Source: Ruminococcaceae bacterium UBA7101 (GTDB taxonomy: Bacteria > Bacillota > Clostridia > Oscillospirales > Acutalibacteraceae). Taken from it: DNA of 6,338 bases. The stretch's first letter is position 1, and each line of letters starts with the position of its first letter. The DNA lies in the NCBI GenBank assembly GCA_002493325.1, contig DKYL01000088.1, forward strand, positions 1 to 6,338, given 5' to 3'. Positions 1 through 5,732 of this stretch are shown piece by piece. A program made the translations under genes and the position numbers. The notes beneath the pieces were generated by a model. It did no database searches and was not told the DNA's origin. It saw only the letters and a list, made by a program, of their open reading frames with translations.

Positions 1-16
1 ATGCTAATATTGTACC

Positions 17-24
17 AAAAGGAG
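17..24 (+). promoter_or_regulatory. Ribosome binding site crowding the start of the repeat protein
   Basis: AAAAGGAG ends one base before the ATG at 26, much closer than the usual 5-9 bases. No in-frame start lies upstream before a stop at 5-7. The next in-frame ATG (68-70) has no ribosome binding site and would remove the Lys-rich n-region of the signal peptide. ATG 26 therefore remains the best start, with possibly reduced initiation. Confidence 0.55.
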
Positions 25-25
25 T

Positions 26-133
26 ATGGAAAAGAAAATTAAAAAAAGCTCATTATTCAAAAAAATAATGGCAATTATCTGTGCGATGTCACTTGTGATG
101 TCAGTTTCAATGCCATACGCATATGGTGCAGCC
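26..133 (+). other. Sec signal peptide of the repeat protein
   Basis: Residues 1-14 carry six lysines, 15-29 are a hydrophobic helix rich in Met, Ile, Val and Ala, and 30-36 (PYAYGAA) give a small-residue cleavage region. Cleavage is probably after residue 34 to 36. There is no Cys placed as a lipobox after the core, so signal peptidase I rather than lipoprotein processing is expected. Confidence 0.85.
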
Positions 134-3100
134 ACAGCTGTTACACAGGTTTTTGTCAGTTGTGAAGAAGGTATTGCCTTGCTTGACTATCAGGGTAATG
201 AGTACTTAGACAATGTAGTAGGAGAAGAAGTAGATGGTGAGGTGTTGGAGCCAATTCCTGTTGAATTAGCTGCTGGAAAGTATGTATTAGCCTACAGGAA
301 CGGAACCAATGGTTATAGATTTGTACCTTGTAATTCAGAGGGTACAACGAATACTAATTTTTCTGGTTGGAGTAGTGTTCAGCTTGTTGCACAATCACAA
401 CAAGCTAGTTCAGTTAATGCGACAGCCAAGGATACTCAAGGTACTAATATAACCCTTCAATGTGCTTCTGTAGCAAGTGGTACTAAAGTTACAGTACCAC
501 TTAGAACAGCAAAGGGCGATGTTACTATTCAGGTTAAAAATCCTGAAAAGCCTGACAATGATATTACATTTAATGCAGGTGAGGGCTTCTCTTTCAGTAA
601 TATTACCGTTGATAGTGTTGCTCAAGAGCCTGCAGGTGATGTTATTCAGGCTAAAGAGGGTCAGTCAGTAAGCTTTAAGGTTAATCCTGCAGAAGGATAT
701 GTGATTGATACTGTTACAACCGATAACGGAACAAAGCTTACAAAGACAGGTGATACTTATTCCTTTACTGTTAGCTCTGCTACAGAAATTAATGTAACAA
801 CAAAGTATCAAATTAAATTTGACGAAACAAATAACGGTTCATATGATATTATCAAGGGCAGAGGAATTGCTGATTTAGGTGATACCTATCAGTTTACTCT
901 TGCTGCAAAGGATGGTTTTGCTGCTCCTAAGGTTGAAATAACCTCAGGTGGAAATACAGTAACTCCAATCGTTTCAGGTAATACCTATGTTTTTGAAGTA
1001 CAGGGTGCAACAACAATCAAAATTACAGGCTCTGCTTCACAGAAAACATATGATGTAAGTCTTAACAATGCATCAGGTGCTGATAAGACCTTTGATTATG
1101 TTAGTGTTTCAGGTGAAGCTCTTGGCTCAAAAGTAACTGTTTCTCATGCAGGAGAGGTTTCTTTCAGAATTAATCCTGTTGCAGGTTACAATGCATCAGG
1201 TGCTTATATAATTTTAAATAATACTACAAGAATTGATGCCGTAGACGGCGTATTTACAATTCCAAACATCACCTCCAATGCAAGCGTTGAGGTGAGAGGT
1301 GTTGAAAGAACTAAATATCAGATTAATGTAGTTCAGAATAATAATGCTGCTTATACAGTAATAAGCGACAGTATAAATGATGGTAAGGTTGATGTAACAT
1401 ACGGCAGCAGATTTACATTCAGAGTTATTCCTGCTGAAGGCTATCAGGCTCCTGTTGTTAAGTTCAACAATACAGTCCTTCCATCAAGCGGTAACAATGA
1501 ATATGTTACTCCTCAGATTACTTCAGACAGCAATATTACAATTGATGCCGGTGCTAAGAAGCCGTTCAATGTAACCCTGCTTCGTCCTGATGGTGCTGTT
1601 TATACCTTTGGCGGTTATGATAACTTAACAGTTGCTGCAGACGGCGAATTCAAATTCACCCTTGAAGCAAACGAAAGATATGATCTTGCCAATGCTAATG
1701 TAAAAGCTACAAACGCTGAGGTTAGGAAGGACCCTGAGGTTACAAACGGTTATATCCTCTACAATGTAACTGCGGATACAACTGTAACAGTTACAAATGT
1801 TGTTGAAAAAACATTCACGGTTTCAGGTCTTTCTGCTGCAGCAGATGCCGGTTACACAGTAAACGGTGGAGACATTGAAAACGGTATGGCAGTTGTAACA
1901 TATAACAGCAACTATACCTTCTATGTAAGACCGAAGGCAGGCTATAATGCTCCCGAGGTTAAGATTGAGGGTGCACAGTATGACAATGACGGCAACGGCG
2001 GCTACACGCTTCTTGGTGTAAAGAGCAATGTTGCTGTAACAATTGGCAATGCTGAATCAAAGCAGTATGCAGTAAAGCTTTACGGTACAGACGGCTGCTC
2101 ATTTACAGATGCCCAGGGCAATGCGTTACAGAACAGTTCAGTAGCTCATGGAGCAAGCTTTGAATTTAAGCTTGAACTTGATAACAGCTACAGCAACTCT
2201 AAGCCTTCTGTTGAGGTAAACGGTGAGCCGATTTCTGCTGACAGCAACGGTATTTACAGAATTGACAATATTACTGCTGATACCATTGTAAGAGTAGACA
2301 ATGTCAGCCTGAATACGTACCATGTAACTCTCACTGCTGATGACGGTGCAGTTGTTAATGCAGTAAGCGGACTTGATATTGTTCACGGCGGTAACTTCAA
2401 TTTCAACATTTCTTTAAACGCAGGTTATGTAGTTGATAAAATCGAGGTTACAGGCAATAATACTGAGCTTTCTGCAACAGGCGGAAGCAAGATCGTCAGC
2501 AATGTTACAAATGACGTAACAATCCATGTAAGCGTTAAGAAAATTGCTATCAGATGTGAGATTAACGCAGGTCAGTCTGACGTTAAAGTTATAAATGACA
2601 GTATCCAGTATGGTGATACCGTAAAGTTTACTGTTACTCCAAATGCGTATTACAAGGTAACGCATGTGTATGTTAATGGTATTGAATACGGCTCATCAAA
2701 TGGTGAGTATACTGTAGCAAATGTTACATCAAATCTGAATATTTCAGTGCAGACTGAAGCTGTAAAGATTACAGTAAATATCAGAGGTAACGGCTATTAC
2801 GAAGATGAAACAGTTACTTTCACTTATTCAGGTGAACAAACTGTTAACCTTTCAGCACTTAAATCAAATAACCCGCTTTATACGTTTGATTACTGGACTG
2901 TAGATAACGGTGCTCTTGATTTTGACCAGAGCAGTGATAAAACTGTAAGAGCAACCGCTAACTGGAAGGTTGATGCTGAATATGTTGCAAAGAATATTTC
3001 TCTTACAACTCAGCATATGACATACGAAGGCGGCAAGGTTGTTATCAGAACCTATATTAATGTAAACGGAGATTTGGCAACAAACGAAAAGTTTGCAAAT

Positions 3101-3505
3101 GCGCAGATTACCGGATATGGTACCTTTGTTACCAAAACAGTAGATGCTGAGAATGATCCCTCATCCGAATTTACAGAATACATCACAAAGGGTAATGGTA
3201 GTCACAATCCGAACTCAACAGGTCTTCAGATAGAATCAATTGTTGTTTCGGAGAAAAAAGCCGGTATTATGAACTATTATCATATAAATCAGGCAATTCC
3301 TTTAACTGAAAAGCGTGAAGACAATTTCATCAAACTTACAGTTAATAACTTGCCTGTAAATTCTCTTGAGAGCTTTAAGGCTGCAGGCTGGCTTGAGCTT
3401 AATATCAACGGTGAAAAGGTTATTATTATCAGTGATTGGGACTGCGATCTCAGCAAAACAAATGATAATCTTTATCATGATTGGAATGCACCTGACGAGG
3501 TATAA
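26..3505 (+). CDS. Large secreted protein with ten divergent InlB-B-like repeats
   Basis: The 1159-residue product should be exported by Sec. It has a Lys-rich n-region (1-14), a hydrophobic core (15-29) and probable cleavage near AYGAA (32-36). Residues 37-179 form a non-repetitive N-terminal region. Residues 180-982 hold ten units of about 68-90 residues with a recurring pattern: G-x-x-F-x-F, then P-x-x-GY, a short V-x-V strand, then Y-x-x-x-N-[IV]-T-[AS]-[DN] and I-x-V. This resembles the divergent InlB B-repeat/Flg_new-type beta folds of Firmicutes surface proteins. Residues 983-1159 are a unique C-terminal domain. No LPXTG, dockerin, SLH, choline-binding repeat or C-terminal membrane helix is seen, so the protein is either released or held non-covalently. 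It probably shares a transcript with the 49-residue peptide gene 90 bases downstream. A binding or adhesive role is inference; no catalytic motif was recognised. The ORF and export signal are certain, the function is not. Confidence 0.9.
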   Translation: MEKKIKKSSLFKKIMAIICAMSLVMSVSMPYAYGAATAVTQVFVSCEEGIALLDYQGNEYLDNVVGEEVDGEVLEPIPVELAAGKYVLAYRNGTNGYRFVPCNSEGTTNTNFSGWSSVQLVAQSQQASSVNATAKDTQGTNITLQCASVASGTKVTVPLRTAKGDVTIQVKNPEKPDNDITFNAGEGFSFSNITVDSVAQEPAGDVIQAKEGQSVSFKVNPAEGYVIDTVTTDNGTKLTKTGDTYSFTVSSATEINVTTKYQIKFDETNNGSYDIIKGRGIADLGDTYQFTLAAKDGFAAPKVEITSGGNTVTPIVSGNTYVFEVQGATTIKITGSASQKTYDVSLNNASGADKTFDYVSVSGEALGSKVTVSHAGEVSFRINPVAGYNASGAYIILNNTTRIDAVDGVFTIPNITSNASVEVRGVERTKYQINVVQNNNAAYTVISDSINDGKVDVTYGSRFTFRVIPAEGYQAPVVKFNNTVLPSSGNNEYVTPQITSDSNITIDAGAKKPFNVTLLRPDGAVYTFGGYDNLTVAADGEFKFTLEANERYDLANANVKATNAEVRKDPEVTNGYILYNVTADTTVTVTNVVEKTFTVSGLSAAADAGYTVNGGDIENGMAVVTYNSNYTFYVRPKAGYNAPEVKIEGAQYDNDGNGGYTLLGVKSNVAVTIGNAESKQYAVKLYGTDGCSFTDAQGNALQNSSVAHGASFEFKLELDNSYSNSKPSVEVNGEPISADSNGIYRIDNITADTIVRVDNVSLNTYHVTLTADDGAVVNAVSGLDIVHGGNFNFNISLNAGYVVDKIEVTGNNTELSATGGSKIVSNVTNDVTIHVSVKKIAIRCEINAGQSDVKVINDSIQYGDTVKFTVTPNAYYKVTHVYVNGIEYGSSNGEYTVANVTSNLNISVQTEAVKITVNIRGNGYYEDETVTFTYSGEQTVNLSALKSNNPLYTFDYWTVDNGALDFDQSSDKTVRATANWKVDAEYVAKNISLTTQHMTYEGGKVVIRTYINVNGDLATNEKFANAQITGYGTFVTKTVDAENDPSSEFTEYITKGNGSHNPNSTGLQIESIVVSEKKAGIMNYYHINQAIPLTEKREDNFIKLTVNNLPVNSLESFKAAGWLELNINGEKVIIISDWDCDLSKTNDNLYHDWNAPDEV
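563..2971 (+). repeat. Ten tandem divergent protein repeats (coding)
   Basis: Units begin near residues 180, 261, 341, 431, 513, 596, 680, 764, 840 and 915. Each carries an F-x-F strand followed by a GY-type turn and ends in a Thr/Val-rich strand. The last residue before the next unit is Lys at eight of nine junctions (260, 340, 430, 512, 595, 679, 839, 914; Asn at 763). The units are diverged at the DNA level, so this is an old amplification rather than a recent unstable tandem repeat. The tenth unit (915-982, with YTFDYWTVDNG and ANWK) looks most like a classical InlB/Flg_new module. Exact fold assignment would need a profile search. Confidence 0.75.
2972..3502 (+). other. Unique C-terminal domain of the repeat protein
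   Basis: Residues 983-1159 break the repeat pattern. They contain beta-like stretches such as KVVIRTYINVNGDL and FIKLTVNNLPVNSL and end in an acidic, Trp-containing tail (SDWDCDLSK, then HDWNAPDEV). I do not recognise the family. Its position at the end of an elongated repeat stalk suggests a terminal functional or attachment module, which is inference. Confidence 0.5.
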
Positions 3506-3506
3506 A

Positions 3507-3565
3507 AACGCATTAAATTTTTAAAGTATGTAATCCATACGCAATGCATTAGAGCTTTTAAAAAC
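3507..3565 (+). other. Structured spacer between repeat protein and peptide gene
   Basis: The 90-base gap contains GTATG/CATAC (3526-3530 with 3536-3540, loop of five). AACGCATT (3507-3514) can pair with AATGCATT (3543-3550) with one mismatch. An AAAG/CTTT match could extend the inner stem as an alternative. No T-run follows, so it does not look like a terminator. It could be an mRNA processing or stability element. The helices are short and AT-rich, so confidence is low. Confidence 0.3.
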
Positions 3566-3578
3566 AATATATGTTTGC

Positions 3579-3585
3579 AGGAGGT
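3579..3585 (+). promoter_or_regulatory. Strong ribosome binding site of the small peptide gene
   Basis: AGGAGGT is a near-complete match to the anti-Shine-Dalgarno sequence and lies 10 bases before the ATG at 3596. A nearer ATG at 3588 opens a different frame that stops after 13 codons. The site therefore supports the 3596 start and real translation of the peptide. Confidence 0.75.
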
Positions 3586-3595
3586 AGATGATTTT

Positions 3596-3745
3596 ATGCA
3601 GCGCAAAATGTATGAAACACCTGAATTAGAAATTCAACTTCTGAATGACGTTAATGCTGTTATAACAACAAGCGGCTTAGGTGACGGTGATGTAGTTGAT
3701 GGTGGAGATGTTGACTGGGATTTTGGTTTTGGTAAGGATTTTTAA
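3596..3745 (+). CDS. Small 49-residue Gly/Asp-rich peptide, precursor-like
   Basis: The gene encodes 49 residues. The N-terminal half (MQRKMYETPELEIQLLNDV) is charged and probably helical; it is followed by AVITTSG (21-27) and a Gly/Asp-rich tail ending DWDFGFGKDF. Nothing looks like a signal peptide or membrane segment. The Y6-x-x-P9-x-L11 pattern and the Thr two residues before Gly27 resemble leader features known from lasso-type RiPP precursors. Asp35 would be position 9 counted from Gly27. However, no protease, cyclase, radical-SAM enzyme or transporter is in the window. From memory, short clostridial proteins with a YExPxxE...ITTSG pattern are common and uncharacterised. A strong ribosome binding site and a tight terminator support expression, probably together with the upstream secreted protein. 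Function is unknown; a processed or structural peptide is a hypothesis. Confidence 0.75.
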   Translation: MQRKMYETPELEIQLLNDVNAVITTSGLGDGDVVDGGDVDWDFGFGKDF

Positions 3746-3790
3746 ATCAGAAGAGTGTTAAATATCTATTAATGAATGGTTAATACTTTC

Positions 3791-3823
3791 AGGAGTGTGG
3801 GAAATATTCTCACACTCCTTTTT
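3791..3823 (+). terminator. Intrinsic terminator after the peptide gene
   Basis: Left arm AGGAGTGTGGGAA (3791-3803) pairs with TTCTCACACTCCT (3807-3819), 13 pairs including one G-U, around a three-base loop. A run of five T follows (3819-3823). It ends the unit made of the repeat protein and the peptide gene and separates it from the acetyltransferase operon. Confidence 0.92.
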
Positions 3824-3825
3824 GG

Positions 3826-3854
3826 TTGTGTTCCATGCATAATTATGATATAGT
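3826..3854 (+). promoter_or_regulatory. Possible sigma-A promoter of the GNAT/hydrolase operon
   Basis: TTGTGT (3826-3831) and TATAGT (3849-3854) are separated by 17 bases. An overlapping alternative is TTGGTT (3822-3827) with TATGAT (3844-3849), spaced 16. Both are imperfect. A promoter is expected here because a strong terminator lies just upstream and a new gene starts about 40 bases downstream. Confidence 0.35.
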
Positions 3855-3893
3855 GTAATTGTAAATTAGATTTTTATGTATTGAGAGATGCTC

Positions 3894-4337
3894 ATGAAAA
3901 TAATTAGGATACTGGAGAATAAAAAAGATTATCTGCCTCTGCTCATTTTAGCAGATGAGCAGGAGGATATGATTGACCGTTATCTTGAAAAGGGTACAAT
4001 GTATGTGCTTGATGATTATGGTGTCAAGGCTGAATGTGTTGTTACGGATGAGGGTAATGGTGTTCTTGAAATCAAGAATATTGCCGTTGACCCATCCTTT
4101 CAGAAAATGGGATATGGGAAAAGTCTGATTGAATTTGTTGAAAAGCAATATGCAGGTAAATATTCTGTTTTGCAGGTTGGTACAGGCGACAGCCCTTTGA
4201 CATTGCCGTTTTATGAAAAGTGCGGTTTTGAGCGTTCTCATATAGTTGAAAACTTTTTTACAGATAATTATAACCATCCTATATTTGAAAATGGAGTTCA
4301 GCTTAAAGATATGATTTATCTTAGGAAAAAGCTGTAA
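3894..4337 (+). CDS. GNAT family N-acetyltransferase, YvbK-like
   Basis: This 147-residue protein is a probable cytosolic acetyl-CoA-dependent acyl transferase. Motif A is visible as Q70-K-M-G73-Y-G75-K, the pyrophosphate-binding loop of the GNAT fold, preceded by the IKNIAVDPSF strand. The blocks VGTGDS (95-100), FYEKCGFER (106-114) and PIFENGVQLKDM (129-140) match, from memory, the YvbK-type subgroup of Bacillus and Clostridia, and the length agrees with it. The acceptor substrate is unknown. I chose ATG 3894 because GAGAG (3883-3887) lies six bases before it; ATG 3888 would add two residues and abut that site. The stop is followed after 11 bases by the C-N hydrolase start, so the two are almost certainly co-transcribed. 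Confidence 0.9.
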   Translation: MKIIRILENKKDYLPLLILADEQEDMIDRYLEKGTMYVLDDYGVKAECVVTDEGNGVLEIKNIAVDPSFQKMGYGKSLIEFVEKQYAGKYSVLQVGTGDSPLTLPFYEKCGFERSHIVENFFTDNYNHPIFENGVQLKDMIYLRKKL

Positions 4338-4338
4338 T

Positions 4339-4344
4339 AAGGAG
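4339..4344 (+). promoter_or_regulatory. Ribosome binding site of the C-N hydrolase
   Basis: AAGGAG lies immediately after the acetyltransferase stop codon and four bases before ATG 4349, fixing the hydrolase start and indicating translation from a shared transcript. Confidence 0.8.
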
Positions 4345-4348
4345 TAAA

Positions 4349-5230
4349 ATGAAAAAGCTGAAAATAGCATTGCTGCAGATTTGCCCCTGCAATACCCTTG
4401 ACGAAAACCTAAAGAAAGGAATTGAATTTTGCAGAAAGGCAAAGGAGAGAGGTGCGGATATTGCCCTATTTCCTGAAATGTGGAGTAACGGATATAATAT
4501 TTACAAACGACCTGTCCACGCGTGGCTTGCTGAAGCGATTGATGCCGACAGTGACTTTATTAACGCTTTCGGAAAGCTTGCTCGTGAGCTTGATATGGCT
4601 ATCGGAATTACCTTTCTTGAAAAGTATGCAGACAGTGCCCGCAACACGATGATTCTGTTCGATAGATTCGGGGATAATAAATTTACCTATGCTAAGGTAC
4701 ATACCTGTGATTTCAGTGTTGAGAGCAATCTGACACCGGGTGAGGATTTTTATACTGCCGAGCTGGATACGCATTGCGGTATGGTAAAGGTAGGTGCAAT
4801 GATTTGCTTTGACCGCGAATTTCCTGAAAGTGCAAGAATTCTTATGCTTCGGGGAGCAGAGGTTATTCTTGTGCCGAATGCTTGCCCTATGGAGATGAAC
4901 AGGCTTTCACAGCTTAGGGGTAGGGCATATGAGAATATGACAGCCATTGCCACCTGCAATTATCCTGCCTCTGTGCCTGATTGTAACGGTGCATCAACTG
5001 TTTTTGACGGTGTTGCATATCTGCCTGATATGGACTGTTCACGTGATACCTGTATTTTGCAGGCAGACGGTAGTGAGGGGATTTTTGTGGCAGAGCTTGA
5101 TTTGGAACAGCTTCGCCGCTACCGCAGCAGCGAGGTGCACGGCAATGCTTTTCGCCGCCCCGAAAAGTATTCTGCTCTTACTGAAACCAAAATCAATGAG
5201 CCATTTATAAGAAGTAATAGACGCAAATAA
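4349..5230 (+). CDS. Nitrilase-superfamily carbon-nitrogen hydrolase
   Basis: The 293-residue protein has the alpha-beta-beta-alpha hydrolase signatures of the CN_hydrolase family: FPEMWSNGY with general base Glu43, YAKVH with Lys116, and GAMICFDREFPESAR with nucleophile Cys153. Glu125, in the segment after the Lys, may be the fourth conserved residue. Such enzymes act in the cytosol on amides, N-carbamoyl compounds or, more rarely, nitriles, through a thioester on the Cys. The length is usual for stand-alone members; no glutamine-dependent synthetase domain is fused. The C-terminal segment EVHGNAFRRPEKYSAL is well formed, so the gene is intact. Residues around the active site do not let me choose between omega-amidase, N-carbamoylputrescine amidase and other amidase subfamilies. 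It is second in an operon with the GNAT gene, so action on related amines or amides is possible but inferred. Confidence 0.92.
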   Translation: MKKLKIALLQICPCNTLDENLKKGIEFCRKAKERGADIALFPEMWSNGYNIYKRPVHAWLAEAIDADSDFINAFGKLARELDMAIGITFLEKYADSARNTMILFDRFGDNKFTYAKVHTCDFSVESNLTPGEDFYTAELDTHCGMVKVGAMICFDREFPESARILMLRGAEVILVPNACPMEMNRLSQLRGRAYENMTAIATCNYPASVPDCNGASTVFDGVAYLPDMDCSRDTCILQADGSEGIFVAELDLEQLRRYRSSEVHGNAFRRPEKYSALTETKINEPFIRSNRRK

Positions 5231-5288
5231 AAGCAAATGTGATAAAAACACACAAATAATTTTCATTTTTGCAAATAATACACACAAT

Positions 5289-5320
5289 TCGACAAATTCT
5301 GCAATAAAAATGCGTATACT
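5289..5320 (+). promoter_or_regulatory. Possible promoter before the small downstream gene
   Basis: TATACT (5315-5320) is a good -10 element about 37 bases before the 5357 start. The best -35 look-alike, TCGACA (5289-5294), is 20 bases upstream, which is too far for a normal spacer. The -10 call is therefore better supported than the -35. The flanking stretch 5231-5310 is AT-rich with several ACACA and CAAATAAT motifs and no clear terminator. Confidence 0.3.
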
Positions 5321-5342
5321 GAATGATAGTGATTATGTATTG

Positions 5343-5350
5343 AAAGGGGA
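5343..5350 (+). promoter_or_regulatory. Ribosome binding site of the small unknown gene
   Basis: AAAGGGGA lies six bases before ATG 5357, a normal spacing. It is the main evidence that the short ORF was or is translated. Confidence 0.6.
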
Positions 5351-5356
5351 ACAAAA

Positions 5357-5533
5357 ATGAAAATTGACAATGTAAAGGATATCTTTGAGAACGATAATAT
5401 GGTTATCTCACTGATGAATAAAGACGTAAACGGCTGTAAATTCTCCACGCTTGATGTGGGTGAAAAGGACGGCTTTGGTGATGTAATCAGCTTTGAAACC
5501 GTTTATTGCTTTCGGAATTTAGTTGAATTATGA
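5357..5533 (+). CDS. Small hypothetical protein, probably frame-disrupted
   Basis: The ORF gives 58 residues starting MKIDNVKDIFENDNM and ending VYCFRNLVEL. It is hydrophilic with no signal peptide, membrane helix or recognisable motif, and I do not recognise the family. A good ribosome binding site and a plausible -10 precede it, and a very strong hairpin terminator follows at 5626-5671, so it looks like a self-contained unit. The stop at 5531-5533 appears premature: directly afterwards the frame one base further on is open and coding-like to 5600. A full ancestral product of about 80 residues is likely. It could be a recent pseudogene, a sequencing error, or a truncated but functional small protein. 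Confidence 0.55.
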   Translation: MKIDNVKDIFENDNMVISLMNKDVNGCKFSTLDVGEKDGFGDVISFETVYCFRNLVEL

Positions 5534-5600
5534 GAGAACTGTTAGCAGATTTTACAATAAAGTTCAGACTCTTGCAGAAATTTCAAAGCTCTCAAAATAA
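5523..5600 (+). pseudogene. Out-of-frame tail of the small unknown gene
   Basis: In the frame starting at 5523 the sequence reads LNYERTVSRFYNKVQTLAEI and then SKLSK before a stop at 5598-5600. Its amphipathic, well-mixed composition looks like the natural helical C-terminus of the 5357 gene. A stop (TAG) at 5520-5522 closes this frame upstream and there is no start or ribosome binding site, so the segment is probably reached only if a single-base change between about 5520 and 5531 is undone. Confidence 0.45.
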
Positions 5601-5625
5601 TTGGGATTTTAGATAGAATAAGGTT

Positions 5626-5671
5626 ATAAAAGGGGCTGTAAAAAACAAAAATTTTTTACAGCCCCTTTTAT
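5626..5671. terminator. Bidirectional terminator with 20-bp perfect stem
   Basis: Bases 5626-5645 are perfectly complementary to 5652-5671 around a six-base loop (CAAAAA). The core is GGGGCTGT/ACAGCCCC, flanked by A-runs on the left and T-runs on the right, so a T-rich tail is produced on either strand. It sits between the + strand small gene and the - strand acyltransferase, which converge on it. Confidence 0.9.
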
Positions 5672-5732
5672 CGCAATTATAGTTGAAAGATGGTGGTTTT
5701 AAACAAATATACATTACGTTTATTATGCTTTG

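Noticed and set aside
1..42. Short 13-codon ORF at the window start
   Set aside because: It has no visible ribosome binding site and may be the in-frame end of nothing; without upstream sequence it cannot be called a gene.
563..2971. CRISPR array or recent DNA tandem repeat
   Set aside because: The periodicity is at the protein level, with units diverged in nucleotide sequence and no spacers or short identical repeats.
3596..3745. A complete lasso-peptide gene cluster
   Set aside because: Only the precursor-like pattern is present. No B1/RRE, B2 protease, C cyclase or transporter is encoded in the window; the acetyltransferase and hydrolase are in a separate, terminator-isolated operon.
3948..4442. 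164-residue ORF on the minus strand
   Set aside because: It runs antisense to the well-supported GNAT gene and the start of the hydrolase, has no ribosome binding site support, and its composition is that of a reverse-strand shadow.
5231..5310. Intrinsic terminator directly after the hydrolase gene
   Set aside because: The region is AT-rich with short partial inverted repeats, but no GC-containing stem followed by a T-run could be built.
5521..5535. RF2-type programmed +1 frameshift
   Set aside because: The site reads TTA TGA rather than CTT TGA, the slipped pairing on TAT would be poor, and no upstream Shine-Dalgarno-like stimulator at the right spacing is seen. Kept only as a remote option.
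5530..5616. 28-codon ORF overlapping the TGA of the small gene (ATGA overlap)
   Set aside because: It begins with an attractive stop-start overlap, but no ribosome binding site precedes it and the alternative frame ending at 5600 looks more protein-like.
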